Assembly (NCBI GenBank): GCA_963850765.1
Contig: CAWKMN010000004.1
Coordinates: 1 to 64,000, forward strand
Reading direction: 5' to 3'
Origin: CAWKMN01 sp963850765
GTDB lineage: Bacteria; Chloroflexota; Anaerolineae; Aggregatilineales; Aggregatilineaceae
Length of the DNA stretch: 64,000 nucleotides
Shown: positions 25,069 through 34,821 of the stretch, piece by piece
How the letters are laid out: each line of letters opens with the position of its first letter
Position numbering within the stretch: position 1 is the first letter of the stretch
The notes under the pieces: model-generated
What the model was told of the DNA's origin: nothing
The model's database searches: none
The model's input: the letters and a program-made list of their open reading frames with translations, nothing else
Translations under genes and position numbers: made by a program

Positions 25069-27774
25069 ATGGATGCTGGTGAACGAAACTGGGTGCGGCG
25101 CGGGGTGATCTGGACCATCGTGCCGGTGGTGATCTATGCCGTAGTGGCGCTGATCATCACGTGGCCGCTGATCCGCCACCTGGACGACCGGATCGCGGGG
25201 GCGAGCTACGGCAATTCGTACATGATGCTGCGGCAGGCTTGGGCGGCACGTGAATCGGTGCTGGACGGGCACAACCCGCTGCGCCAGGATCTGCTGGCCT
25301 ATCCCGATGGGTTCACCAGCCGCCTGATGTGGTCTACGCCGCTGCGCTGGGTGCCGGTGATGCTGCTGTCGCTGGTGGTGCCGCCGCTGGCCGCGTTCAA
25401 CCTGTGGATCATCATCACGGTGATTCTGAACGGCTGGGCGGGCTACGTGTTGGGGATGGAACTCAGCGGCCGGTCGATCCCGGCGGCGCTGCTCGGCGGG
25501 CTGGTTTTCACGACGTTTCCGAACATGCAAGGACATCTCGCGGTGGGCCATGTGGATGTGCTTGCCATGTACGGACTGCCACTGTTCGCGCTGTGCGTGT
25601 GGCGCGTTCTGCGCCGGGACGCCGGATGGTCTGCGGTGGGGTGGGGCGGTGTGACGTTGGCGCTGGCATGCCTTGGCCTGACCTCGCAGATCATCTACAA
25701 CGTGATGCCGGTGGTTTTATTCCTGGGGCTGTACCACCTGCTGGCGGGGCGGGACTGGCTGATCCGGCGCGAATGGCCGCTGCTGGATCAGCCGTGGCTC
25801 AAGTTCGGTGCGATGCTGGCGCTGGGCGGCGTCCTGCTTCTGATCTTTTTCGGCCCGCTGCTGACCGAGACCGGGCGCGCCGAGATCGAAAATCTGCACG
25901 AGACTGGGCGCGTGACGTTCAGCGCCGATCTGCTGGCGTTCGCCAGTCCGTCGATCTTCGGGCCGCTGGAAGATTGGGGGCTGGTGCCGGAATACGCGCG
26001 GGATGTGCTCGGCACGAACTCGACCGAGGGCGCGGCCTACCTGGGGATCGCGGCGCTGGCGCTGGCCGTGATCGGGCTGCTGACGCGGCGCGAGGCGCGG
26101 CCATGGCTGCTGGTGGCGCTCGGCGCGATGGTGTTTTCGCTCGGCCCGCTGCTCAAGTGGCGGGATGATCCGGTCACGCTCCACATTGAGCAGTTCGACT
26201 CTTATGTTACATTACCCTGGGCAGCCTTGCAGGATCTCCCTGTGTTGGATGCCACGCGCACCCCAGGCCGCTTCAACGGGGCGACGGCGCTGGCCTGGGG
26301 CGCGCTGGTCAGCATCGGGGCGGGCGCGGCCCTGCGCGGACTCTCACCGCGATCGCCGCTGTCCGAATTTGAGCGGATACTCGCCCGCCGTGCGCGGGAT
26401 GAACAAGAGTTCGGAGAGCCGATCATTGCCGGGCGCGTGCCGGATCTCGGCCCGGCAGAGTGGTCACTAGCTCAGATGGGGATCGCGCTGGTGATTGGGA
26501 TGGTGATCCTGGTCGAATACCAGTTGTTCTGGCCGTATGCCACGTTCGACGCGGAGCAGCCCGCCTATTTTGATGACTTGGCGGCCGAGGACGACGTGCG
26601 CGCGGTGCTCAATGTGCCGCTGGATCATCCACTGGCGCAGATGAACGCCATGGCCCAGCAGATGCACCACGGCAAGCCGATGATCGGCGGGCAGCTTTAC
26701 CGCCGCTCACCGCAGGATCCGGCCATGCTGGCCGTGCTGGATCGCGCCACGGCGGGGATCGAGCCGGACCTGATGCCGCCGATGCGTCCTGAAGACGTGC
26801 GTTATATGTTGGCGCAGGTTGGCGTGGACCGGCTGGTGATCCACCGGCTGTATCTGCCCGACGCGGGCGATGTGGTCGAACGGCTGAAAGAGATCTTCGG
26901 ACGGCAGGCATACAAGGACCCGTTTTACGAGGTGTTCGCTGTCCCGCGCGACGAGGCAGCCCCGGAAAGCGCTAATCTGCTGTTCGCGGCCAGCGCGGAC
27001 GGGTGGAGCGAGATGATCGATCTGGACGGGGTTCCAATGTCATTTCTCGCGGAGGCCGGCGAGTGGTACTTTTACACACCGCGCGAGCAGAACGGCGAAC
27101 TAATCCTTCACATGCAGCCGTACCAGTTCCCGCGCAAGCTCGGCGTGTGGCTGGATGGGCGCTTGATCGCCGCATGGTGGGCAGCAGAGGACACGGTGCG
27201 CCTGCCGCTGTGGATCGAGGCGGGGTTCCACACGCTGCGCTTCGAGGCCCTGGAAGGCTGCGATCCGTACCCGTTCACGCTGACCTGCCTGGTGGGGGAC
27301 TGCGCGCCCGTCGAGACGCCCACCTGCATCAGCCTGGGGTTGGGCACTCCCGAATGGATCGCGGGCGAGTCGGAGCTGACCCCGCTCGACGTGCGGCTGG
27401 ATCACGGGCTGCGGCTGCGGGCGTATGATCTGCGCGTGGACGAGGCCGCGCGATCGGTGCATGTGCGGTTGTTCTGGCAGGGCGAGACCTCGCTGCCGGG
27501 CGATTACGCGCTGTTTGTGCATGTGGCCGATCCCGTAACGGCCGAGCCGCTGGCGCAGTATACCGGCTTCCCGCTGATCGCTACGAGCGACTGGGACGAG
27601 TCCGCGTGGGTGTCGGACGTGGTGATCCCGCTGCTGGACGATCTGCCCGCCGGGGAATATGCGGTGAATGTGGGCTGGTTCCAGCCGGAGACGAACGCGC
27701 GGATCGGCGTGCAGGGGGATCGTCCCTGGGCGGAGATTGGGCTGGTGCATCTGGGGATGGTGCAGGTGCGATAA
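25069..27774 (+). CDS. Large polytopic membrane protein, glycosyltransferase-like, with C-terminal beta domains
   Basis: The 901-residue protein has ten or more hydrophobic helices in residues 15-480, including VIYAVVALIITWPLIRHL at the start, then a soluble extracytoplasmic part of ~420 residues. The N-terminal portion resembles the GT-C/YfhO-like class, with WPLIRHLDDR before an extracellular loop rich in Tyr and Gly. The soluble part holds DVRYMLAQVGVDRLVIHRLY and, near the end, LFWQGETSLPGDYALFVHV and DLPAGEYAVNVGWFQPE. The last two motifs also occur at the end of the GT39-like protein at 21997, so both probably share a beta-sandwich module. Substrate and exact reaction are unknown. Confidence 0.65.
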   Translation: MDAGERNWVRRGVIWTIVPVVIYAVVALIITWPLIRHLDDRIAGASYGNSYMMLRQAWAARESVLDGHNPLRQDLLAYPDGFTSRLMWSTPLRWVPVMLLSLVVPPLAAFNLWIIITVILNGWAGYVLGMELSGRSIPAALLGGLVFTTFPNMQGHLAVGHVDVLAMYGLPLFALCVWRVLRRDAGWSAVGWGGVTLALACLGLTSQIIYNVMPVVLFLGLYHLLAGRDWLIRREWPLLDQPWLKFGAMLALGGVLLLIFFGPLLTETGRAEIENLHETGRVTFSADLLAFASPSIFGPLEDWGLVPEYARDVLGTNSTEGAAYLGIAALALAVIGLLTRREARPWLLVALGAMVFSLGPLLKWRDDPVTLHIEQFDSYVTLPWAALQDLPVLDATRTPGRFNGATALAWGALVSIGAGAALRGLSPRSPLSEFERILARRARDEQEFGEPIIAGRVPDLGPAEWSLAQMGIALVIGMVILVEYQLFWPYATFDAEQPAYFDDLAAEDDVRAVLNVPLDHPLAQMNAMAQQMHHGKPMIGGQLYRRSPQDPAMLAVLDRATAGIEPDLMPPMRPEDVRYMLAQVGVDRLVIHRLYLPDAGDVVERLKEIFGRQAYKDPFYEVFAVPRDEAAPESANLLFAASADGWSEMIDLDGVPMSFLAEAGEWYFYTPREQNGELILHMQPYQFPRKLGVWLDGRLIAAWWAAEDTVRLPLWIEAGFHTLRFEALEGCDPYPFTLTCLVGDCAPVETPTCISLGLGTPEWIAGESELTPLDVRLDHGLRLRAYDLRVDEAARSVHVRLFWQGETSLPGDYALFVHVADPVTAEPLAQYTGFPLIATSDWDESAWVSDVVIPLLDDLPAGEYAVNVGWFQPETNARIGVQGDRPWAEIGLVHLGMVQVR

Positions 27775-27886
27775 GACGCCGCGGGTTAAAACCGTGCGGC
27801 TGTGGTAGAGGCCGGGAAGCCCGTTAAGCGGACTTTCTTCGAATACAGCCGGCGTGTTTCAACGTCCGGTGTTGGACTACTTGCGC

Positions 27887-28414
27887 TTAACTTTGGGCTT
27901 CAGTCTCATTGGGCCGGATCTCCCGCAGCGGCACGTACAGTGTCTCCCACACCCACTTGATGATTTGCAGCGCCTCATCGTGACGCCGACGCCATGTCCA
28001 GATGCGGAGCAGCATCGACGCAAAGATCAGGCCGAGCGCGACCAGCAGCAGGCGCGCATCTCCGAGGGTGAACGCGGTCGCTGCCAGCACGATCAGCGCG
28101 AGGAGCAGGATCGTCGTGCGGCGCGAGGGCCATTCGGGCCGGTCGCGACCTTCTTCAATGCTCGTGCCCCACACCCAGGTGCCGCGCTCGCGGGCTTCGA
28201 GCGTACCCCAGAAACGGGCGGAAGCTGCCTCACCGTTGGACGTGCAGCAGCGGATGGTGAAGCTGTGATCGTCCCACACCGAGACGTCGTGTCCCGCCGC
28301 CGGGGCGATTTGCAGCAGCCGGTCGCGGCACTCGTCCAGCGAAAGTGCAGTTACGAAGTCGAGACTTAGGATAGGCCGGGATTGGCGTTTTTCGTCGGTC
28401 ATTGTTTTTGCCAT
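27887..28414 (-). CDS. Two-TM protein, member 4 of a tandem paralog cluster
   Basis: A 175-residue protein of unknown function. The N-terminal ~85 residues are soluble, with the shared motif LSLDFVTALSLDECRDRLL at residues ~15-33 and WGTLEARERGTWVWGTSIEE at ~70-88. Two adjacent membrane helices follow (TTILLLALIVLAATAF and LLLVALGLIFASMLL), then a C-terminal helix with IIKWVWETLYV. Its three upstream neighbours share this plan. The ATG at 28414 abuts the stop codon of the previous gene (TAGATG), so translation is coupled. A second in-frame ATG lies four codons later. Confidence 0.6.
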   Translation of the reverse strand: MAKTMTDEKRQSRPILSLDFVTALSLDECRDRLLQIAPAAGHDVSVWDDHSFTIRCCTSNGEAASARFWGTLEARERGTWVWGTSIEEGRDRPEWPSRRTTILLLALIVLAATAFTLGDARLLLVALGLIFASMLLRIWTWRRRHDEALQIIKWVWETLYVPLREIRPNETEAQS

Positions 28415-28945
28415 CTAGATATCGAGCCGGCTGCTCAGCCAGCTTTCCAGTTCATGAGCCAGATGGTCAGCGCGCCGCTTGTTAACCATGAAGACCATGA
28501 TTGACCCTGCCATGATGACGAACCAAAGTAGCCCAAGAGCACTTAATGTAGCAGTCGTATGGTGTCGGATAGAGAAAGACAACAAAAGAAGCATTCCGAT
28601 CAGCGCGAGAAGGATCGATTGTGCTGCGAAAAACTGATAAGATAGGGAGAGACTCTGCTTGATCTGACCGTGTATTCGCGTCAGGCCTTTATCGGTTGGA
28701 GCAAATGAACCTTCAAAACTCACTGACTCCAAGCGCCAGATGCTACTCGTCCAGCGTCCGGCGATGAGTTCGATAGTAAGGTGTTGATCTTCTGGATGAA
28801 TGTGCGCACTGACGGACCTGATCGGGAATCTTCCGCTGCGGAGCCGGTCAACACACTCGTGCATTGTTAGCGGCGTATCGGCTAGCACCGTGTAGACGGT
28901 ATGGGAACGTTTACGCTTCGGTTTGGGTTTACGGTTATCGCTCAT
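28415..28945 (-). CDS. Two-TM protein, member 3 of a tandem paralog cluster
   Basis: A 176-residue protein with a basic N terminus (RKPKPKRKRSH), a soluble part, two membrane helices (FFAAQSILLALIGMLLLL and ALGLLWFVIMAGSIMVFM) and a C-terminal helix ending LAHELESWLSSRLDI. The motif seen in the siblings is degenerate here: VYTVLADTPLTMHECVDRL replaces the DFVTALPLDQC form. FEGSFAPTDKGLTRIHGQI corresponds to the 'F.G......G....G' block of the other three. Base composition looks lower in GC than in its siblings. The ATG at 28945 overlaps the upstream stop (ATGA); an earlier in-frame codon at 28987 would overlap the upstream gene by 46 bases. Confidence 0.6.
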   Translation of the reverse strand: MSDNRKPKPKRKRSHTVYTVLADTPLTMHECVDRLRSGRFPIRSVSAHIHPEDQHLTIELIAGRWTSSIWRLESVSFEGSFAPTDKGLTRIHGQIKQSLSLSYQFFAAQSILLALIGMLLLLSFSIRHHTTATLSALGLLWFVIMAGSIMVFMVNKRRADHLAHELESWLSSRLDI

Positions 28946-29451
28946 GGCAACGCCCCCCCGGCGCGGCCCTGCGGGACCAATAACCACTCCTGCATCCAGT
29001 TTACCAGATCATGCGCCTGATGGGTGAGCAGCCGTTGATAATAGACGTAAAACCCGGCCAGCATCAGCAGCAGGAACAGCGACAGCGTCGCCACAAACGG
29101 CACCTCCAGCGCGATCCCCAGCACGCAGAACACCCCGGTGACGATCCCCGGCAGCGCCAGCACACCTTCGAGGTACTTGTTCCGCACGACGATCCCTTGC
29201 ACATGGGTGCCGATCTCCGTCGGCGTGACGCTGCCCTGGAAACGGAACAGCCAGATCCCGGCCGCCTGACCGTCGCGGCGGCGCAGCGTCGAGCGCACGA
29301 TCAGCACATGCTCGCCATCCACGCGAACAGCGAGGCGATGCTCCGGGCTGTGGGCCGCGCCGCGCTTGAGCGCGTGCAGGCAGTGTTCCAGCGGGAGCGG
29401 CGTCACGAGGTCGAGCCGGTAATCGTCGGCGGGGTGGGTGGGTTCTATCAA
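28942..29451 (-). CDS. Two-TM protein, member 2 of a tandem paralog cluster
   Basis: A 169-residue protein with YRLDLVTPLPLEHCLHALK (residues ~11-29), an FRFQGSVTPTEIGTHVQGIV block at ~68-87, two membrane helices (GIVTGVFCVLGIALEV and VATLSLFLLLMLAGFYVYY) and the C-terminal HQAHDLVNWMQEWLLVPQG. It is the most regular copy. The start is TTG at 29451, three bases after the previous stop; no ATG is available near the motif. It overlaps the next gene by four bases. Function unknown. Confidence 0.6.
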   Translation of the reverse strand: MIEPTHPADDYRLDLVTPLPLEHCLHALKRGAAHSPEHRLAVRVDGEHVLIVRSTLRRRDGQAAGIWLFRFQGSVTPTEIGTHVQGIVVRNKYLEGVLALPGIVTGVFCVLGIALEVPFVATLSLFLLLMLAGFYVYYQRLLTHQAHDLVNWMQEWLLVPQGRAGGALP

Positions 29452-29454
29452 AGC

Positions 29455-29988
29455 CTACGGTCCATTGCGTTTGATCTGCTCAGAAGTGAGATATAGGCGG
29501 CGGCGCAGCCAGCGCGTCAGGTCTTCGGTGTGGGCGCGCAGCGTGCGCCAGCGCAGCGACATGATATACAGCGTCAGGAGCAGCAGCGGCACGGAGATCA
29601 CGAAGACGCGCACGCGCAGCCGCAGGAACAGCAGTGCCGTCAGCAGGAAGATCACCGCGAACACGATCAGCCCTTCGATGAGCACCTGATTCTCGGTGTC
29701 CTGCGTGATCGCGCCGTGGACCCAGGTGCCGCCTTTCTCGTGCGGATCGAGGCAGCCCTTCAGTTGGATCGGGTAGAGCGAGAGCGGGAACGCGCGCTCG
29801 ACGGTGAACTGATCGTTCCCTTCCACGACGACGCGCTGCGTGACGGGCGTAAGCTGGTTCTTCTGCGGCGTGAAGACGTCACGCTCCAGGCGCTCGCGGC
29901 ATTGGTCAAGCGGCAGCGCCGTCACAAAGTCGATGGTGTAGTAGGCGGGTTTGTGTTTGTTGTCGGTCATAGCCTCACTCTTAGCCAT
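29455..29988 (-). CDS. Two-TM protein, member 1 of a tandem paralog cluster
   Basis: A 177-residue protein, first of the cluster. It shows YTIDFVTALPLDQCRERLE (residues ~17-35), an LKGCLDPHEKGGTWVHGAIT block, two membrane helices (LIVFAVIFLLTALLFL and VFVISVPLLLLTLYIM) and EDLTRWLRRRLYL near the C terminus. Two ATGs are possible, 29988 and 29970; the longer one starts MAKSEAMTDN and lies in the repeat upstream, the shorter one starts MTDN and fits the paralogs' length equally well. No good ribosome binding site decides. Function unknown; the soluble half faces the cytoplasm if the N terminus is inside. Confidence 0.6.
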   Translation of the reverse strand: MAKSEAMTDNKHKPAYYTIDFVTALPLDQCRERLERDVFTPQKNQLTPVTQRVVVEGNDQFTVERAFPLSLYPIQLKGCLDPHEKGGTWVHGAITQDTENQVLIEGLIVFAVIFLLTALLFLRLRVRVFVISVPLLLLTLYIMSLRWRTLRAHTEDLTRWLRRRLYLTSEQIKRNGP

Positions 29989-30147
29989 TAGCTGTTAGCG
30001 ATTAGCTGTTGGCGCTTGGCTGGTTACGAACATTTGTGATGAGCCGCATATGAAGATTTGTATACTGTTCCCTCATCTCTTCAGGAATCACTGGGCTATT
30101 ATTCATCGTTGGCTTTTAGCTAACTGCTAATCGCTAACGGCTAACCG
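29986..30147. repeat. TTAGC-type inverted repeat element
   Basis: The left arm reads TTAGCTGTTAGCGATTAGC and the right arm GCTAATCGCTAACGGCTAAC, giving a roughly 160-bp element with inverted ends. The left arm overlaps the start of the two-TM cluster gene. The centre is AT-rich. Same family as the blocks at 10165 and 12242. Confidence 0.6.
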
Positions 30148-30148
30148 C

Positions 30149-31666
30149 TCAGTGCGGCTGGCGGCGGCCGACCTCGGTCAGCGTGACACGCGGGCCGCGG
30201 GCATGGTCGAGCGCGCCCTCATACAGCTTAAGATACTGCTGCACCGGGCGCTCCCAGCCCCAATCGGTTCGCATGGCACGCTCCTGTATGCGCTCGAAGG
30301 TGGCGCGGCGGCTGCGATAGGTGTGGATCGCCCAATGCAGCGTCAGGCGCACGGCTTCCGGCTCCTCGAACAAGAAAGTGAAGCCGGTGCCATGATCCGC
30401 TGGGCCGTTATCGTAATTCACCACGGTATCGGCCAGCCCGCCCGTCTCGCGCACGACGGGCAGCGCGCCATAGCGCATGGCGATCAACTGGGTCAGGCCG
30501 CACGGTTCGTAGCGGCTGGGCACGAGCAGCAGGTCCGCCCCGGCATAGATCTTCTGGGCGATGTCGGGCCGGTAGCCGATGACGCTCTTGGCCTTCCACC
30601 CAAAGTCCCATTCGAGCCGCTGAAGCTCCTTTTCGAGTTCGGGTTCGCCAGCGCCGACGATCACACATTGCGCTTCCGTTTCGGCCAGCAGCCGCCGCAG
30701 GCCGGGGATGGCAAAATCCATGCCTTTCTGCGCGACCAGCCGGCTGACCACGCCGATCAGCGGCACGTCTGGCTTTTGTTCGAGCCAGAGATCGGCTTGC
30801 AGGGCGGCTTTGTTCTTCGGGCGCTCGGTGCGGAAATTGTCCATATCGTAGTGGTGCGGCACGAGCGGATCGCGGGCCGGGTCAACACGCTCCAGGTCGA
30901 TCCCGTTCAGGATGCCGGTAAAGTCGCCGTTGCGCGCCCAGACCAGCCCTTCCAGCCCTTCGCCAAAGCGCGGATAGTGCAGTTCGGCCGCATGGCGCGG
31001 GCTGACGGTGTTCACTTTGTCGGCGTAGGCGATACCGATCCCAAGCAGATTGTCGGTCTTGTCCTGGTAGACGAGATGTGGATCATGGCGGCCCGGAACC
31101 CCCGCATCGAACATGACGCCGCCCGCTTCCCAACCCTGGTAGCCCATGTTATGCACGGTCAGCACGCTGGCGACGCCTTCCCACTCCGGCGCAAAGCGCG
31201 CGTTGTGGACGAGGAACGGTACCAGCCCGGTGTGCCAGTCGTGCGCGTGCATAATATCCGGGAACCAGGGTTCGCGGCTGTCCCGCCCCTGGCCGAGTTC
31301 CCAGGCCAGCGCCAGCGCCGCCTGAGAGAAAAAGACAAACCGCTCCCGGTCCCAATCGATGTCGGTATAGACGCTGTCGCCGCTGCCGAAGAACGGCCAG
31401 CTTTCGAGAAAATAGACCGGCACGCCGTCGTACTCGGTGGTGTAGATGTGAACATCGGCGGTGCCGTTGCGGCGCGTAAACTGGAAGCTGAACAGCGGGT
31501 GCAGTTGATCGTGGAATTTCGCTTTGATCAGCCCGTGGAGCGGGATCAGCACGCGGGCATCCACGCCCTGAGCGCGCAGCGCACGCGGCAGTTCATTCGC
31601 CACATCCCCCAGGCCGCCGGTCTTGGCAAAGGGTTTCATTTCCGCCGATACAAACAGCACGCGCAT
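30149..31666 (-). CDS. glgA: Glycogen synthase (ADP-glucose type)
   Basis: The 505-residue GT5 enzyme begins MRVLFVSAEMKPFAKTGGLG, the ADP-glucose-binding KTGGL motif at residues ~15-19. It has DIMHAHDWHTGLVP near 140 and PSRYEPCGLTQLIAMRYG near 400, with the glutamate of the EPCGL retaining motif. Length and blocks match bacterial GlgA, which adds glucose from ADP-glucose to alpha-1,4-glucan. A GH57-type branching enzyme lies 4 kb further on, so glycogen or a similar glucan is made. GAAGGAG precedes the ATG at 31666. It has its own spacer on both sides. Confidence 0.9.
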   Translation of the reverse strand: MRVLFVSAEMKPFAKTGGLGDVANELPRALRAQGVDARVLIPLHGLIKAKFHDQLHPLFSFQFTRRNGTADVHIYTTEYDGVPVYFLESWPFFGSGDSVYTDIDWDRERFVFFSQAALALAWELGQGRDSREPWFPDIMHAHDWHTGLVPFLVHNARFAPEWEGVASVLTVHNMGYQGWEAGGVMFDAGVPGRHDPHLVYQDKTDNLLGIGIAYADKVNTVSPRHAAELHYPRFGEGLEGLVWARNGDFTGILNGIDLERVDPARDPLVPHHYDMDNFRTERPKNKAALQADLWLEQKPDVPLIGVVSRLVAQKGMDFAIPGLRRLLAETEAQCVIVGAGEPELEKELQRLEWDFGWKAKSVIGYRPDIAQKIYAGADLLLVPSRYEPCGLTQLIAMRYGALPVVRETGGLADTVVNYDNGPADHGTGFTFLFEEPEAVRLTLHWAIHTYRSRRATFERIQERAMRTDWGWERPVQQYLKLYEGALDHARGPRVTLTEVGRRQPH

Positions 31667-32005
31667 GGTTGTTCTCCTTCAACAAAGGAAAAAGATCTTC
31701 ACCACAGAGTACACAGAGTACACAGAGAAAATCAAGGGAAAAGCCAGAGAAAAACGAGAACCCCGCCGTCTGTGTGTGCCTGTGGTTAGCCTGATGATCT
31801 CATCGTACACGGCGCGCGGAGATATGAACCTCCCAAATTGGCGGGGTGATCCCGGTCTGACGATGAGCATCATCTCGCATTATATGTTTTTGTGGGGAAG
31901 AATGGCAATCCGCTCGCCCGGCTGTGCGAAGTTTTGGCGCGGGCCGCTCAAGCAGGGATAATACGCGCCACCGTGTCTGATACGTTCTTGCCGAAGGGGA
32001 AAACT
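31667..32005. repeat. Divergent promoter region with a CACAGAG-type repeat
   Basis: Between the divergent glgA and beta-mannosidase genes lies ACCACAGAGTACACAGAGTA with CACAGAGAAAATCAAGGG at 31699-31745, a single arm of the dispersed family. The rest (31800-31990) is comparatively AT-rich and may hold the promoter of the mannosidase gene, but I see no convincing pair of hexamers. No gene is supported. Confidence 0.5.
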
Positions 32006-34556
32006 ATGGCTGATGACAGGCTTTTGGCTGCGTCGTGGAAACTGGGCGATTTCGCGCCGGGCGAAGGATCGGCAGACCATGTATATCGCGCCGATTATGA
32101 TGACAGCGCCTGGATCCCGGTGGATGTGCCAGGAAGCGTGCATCGCGCCCTGATCGCTGCCGGGCGGATCGAGGACCCGTTTTATGACCAAAATGAAAAT
32201 GACTGCGCGTGGATCGAGGATCGGGAGTGGTGGTACCGGCTGACCTTTGAGGGTCCGGCGGACCCCTTGGGCGCGGGCGAGCGCTGGCGGCTGGTCTTTC
32301 ACGGGCTGGATACGTACGTCACGATCTGGTTCAACGGGGAGCCCATCGGCCAGCACGAGAACATGTTCCGCGAAGCCGCGTTTGACGTCAGCAGCCGTCT
32401 GCTGCCCGGCCAGCCGAATACGCTGGTGCTGTGTTTTGATCGCCCAATGGATCATCTGGAAGGGTACGAGGAATTCACGGCGCAGTGGGCCGGCCAGCCG
32501 CCGCGCGTGATGATGCGCAAGGCGCAGTTCACCTACGGCTGGGATTGGGGTCCGCGCCTGCCCAATATCGGCATCTGGCGTCCGGTGGAACTGCGCCGCG
32601 AATCCCGTGCCGTGATCGCCGGGACGCATTTTGCTGCGCTGGAAATCAACCCCGCTCAGAATCGGGCGCTGGTCGCGGTGAAGGTCGAGGCCGAACGTTT
32701 TGCAGCGGACGGCGCGCTGTCGGCCACGATCCGGCTGAGTTGGCCCGGCGCGACTCCGGTGCCGCGCCCGCCGGTCACGGCGCAGATCCCGCTGCGTGGG
32801 GAGGGCGACCGGGTCAGCGGCACAGCGTATCTTACCGTCGAGAATGCGGCGCTGTGGTGGACACACGATCTCGGGCGATCCGGCGCTGTACGTGCTCGAC
32901 GTCACGCTGGAGGAAGACGGGCAGACGCTCGATCAGCACCGGCAGCAGGTAGGCATCCGCACCATTGAGCTGGATCAGACGCCGGACGTGGACGAGCCGG
33001 GCACGCGCTTTTTTCGCTTTGTGCTGAACGGCGTCCCGATCTTCGCCAAAGGCGCGGACTGGATCCCGACGGATTCGTTCTTCGGGCACCTGACCGAAGC
33101 CGATTATGCGAAGCTGCTCATCCCGGCGCGCGACGCGCACATGAATATGCTGCGCATCTGGGGGGGCGGGCTGTACGAACACGACGCGTTTTATGATCTG
33201 TGCGACCGGCTGGGTATTCTCGTCTGGCAGGATTTCATGTTCGCGTGCGCGCTCTACCCGGAGCACGTGCCGTCGTTCGTGGCGGAGGTCGAAGCCGAGG
33301 CGCGCTATCAGGTGCGGCGGCTGCGCAGCCGTCCCTGCATGGCGCTGTGGTGCGGCAACAACGAGAACCAGTGGATTTACGATCAGGTCTATTGGGAGCG
33401 GCGGCTGACGCGCATCCCTGGCTCGCTGTACTATCACGACATTCTGCCCAAGGTGGTGTCCGAACTCGACGGGCGGATCCCGTATTGGCCGGGCAGCCCG
33501 TATGGCGGCAACGATCACAACAGCATGCAGGACGGCGATCGGCATAACTGGGACGTATGGCACGGCGGCAGCCCGCGCCAGTTCGGGGAACAGCCCAAAG
33601 TGGATCACAGCGCGGCGGGCGTATCGTACCGGCGCTACGCGGATGACACCGCGCGCTTCGTCAGCGAGTTCGGCATGCATGCCGCGCCGGTCTATGAGAC
33701 GCTGCGCCGCAATATCCCCGCCGACCAGCTTTACCACCACAGCCCGTCGATGGATCACCACAACAAGGATAATCCCAAGAACAAGGGCGACAGGCTGATG
33801 GAGTCCGTGACCGGGCTGCCGGATAATCTGGACGACTATATTGATTTCAGCATGATCGCGCAGGCGGAAGGGCTGAAATTCGGTGTGGAGCATTTCCGCC
33901 GCCGCAAGCCGCACTGCTCCGGCACGCTGTTCTGGCAGTTAAACGACTGCTGGCCGGTGCTGAGCTGGGCGGTGCTGGATTATTACGGTGTCGGCAAGGC
34001 CGGCTATTTTTACGCGAAGCGGTTTTATGCGCCGGTGCTGGCGTCGTTCAAGGAAGTGCAGGACGGCGGCGTGGAACTGTGGATCACGAACGACCGGCTG
34101 GCGGATATTGACGACGCGGTAGTGATCCGGCTGAACGCGTTTGATGGCACGGTGATGCACGAATGGCAGAAGCCGGTGCTGGTCGGGCCGAACCGCAGTG
34201 TGTGCGTCTGGCGCGCCGAGCCGGATGATCTCGACGGCGGGCCGGACCGCTACCTGAGTGTGCGTTCAGCGGGCGGAATCTTCCCGGCGAACCGGCATTT
34301 CTTCGTCCCGATCAAGGACTTGCAGCGGAGCGCGCAGCCGGTGAACGTATCGATCGAGCCGCGCGACGATCACACGCTGGCGGTGCGGATCAGCGCGCCG
34401 GCGTTCGCCTATTTCGTCCACCTGATCGTCCCGCATGAAGGGACGACCTTCAGCGACAACTACTTCGATCTGGACGCGGGCGAAACGCGCACCATCACCG
34501 TTATGAATACGGAGATCGCGCTCACGCCGGACATGGTGACGGTCCGCTCGCGGTAG
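32006..34556 (+). CDS. GH2 beta-mannosidase (one frame break)
   Basis: Two overlapping frames join near 32870 into a protein of about 850 residues. The N-terminal beta-sandwich holds REWWYRLTFEG and QFTYGWDWGPRLPNIGIWRP, a hallmark of GH2 mannosidases. After the join, IFAKGADWIPTDSF and HMNMLRIWGGGLYEHDAFYD lead into the TIM barrel. The acid/base Glu is in ALWCGNNENQW and the nucleophile Glu in FVSEFGMHA. The C-terminal part includes TLFWQLNDCWPVLSWAVLDY. The enzyme removes terminal beta-mannosyl residues, probably in the cytoplasm as no signal peptide is seen. At the break WWTHDLG is followed by DPALYVLDVTL only after a one-base shift. AGGGG precedes the ATG at 32006. Confidence 0.8.
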
Positions 34557-34564
34557 AAGGTAGA

Positions 34565-34815
34565 ATCGAACCGCAGAGGCGCAGAGGACGCGGAGATTCT
34601 TTACATAGTAGGGGCGGGTTAACAAACCCGCCCTTTTTGGGCGAAGGTTTCTTTTCAAAAGCGGGCGGACACGGCGGTCCGCCCCTACGCTACTGTCCTT
34701 TGCAGGAGACTGTGTGCTTTCAGCATTTGGAACTCGGGCGGGTTTACAAACCCGCCCCTACAGCCTTCTCGTTTTCAGTAATCTCTGTGTTCTCCGTGTC
34801 CTCTGTGGTTCAATC
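34565..34815. repeat. Nested dispersed repeats between convergent genes
   Basis: Outer arms of the CACAGAG family, ACCGCAGAGGCGCAGAGGAC at 34570 and CTCCGTGTCCTCTGTGGTTC at 34794, flank three short palindromes of the GGGGCGGG type: GGGGCGGGTTAACAAACCCG at 34611, GGCGGACACGGCGGTCCGCC near 34663, and GGCGGGTTTACAAACCCGCC near 34738. The nesting suggests stepwise insertion of one family into another. Confidence 0.6.
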
Positions 34816-34821
34816 TTTTTT

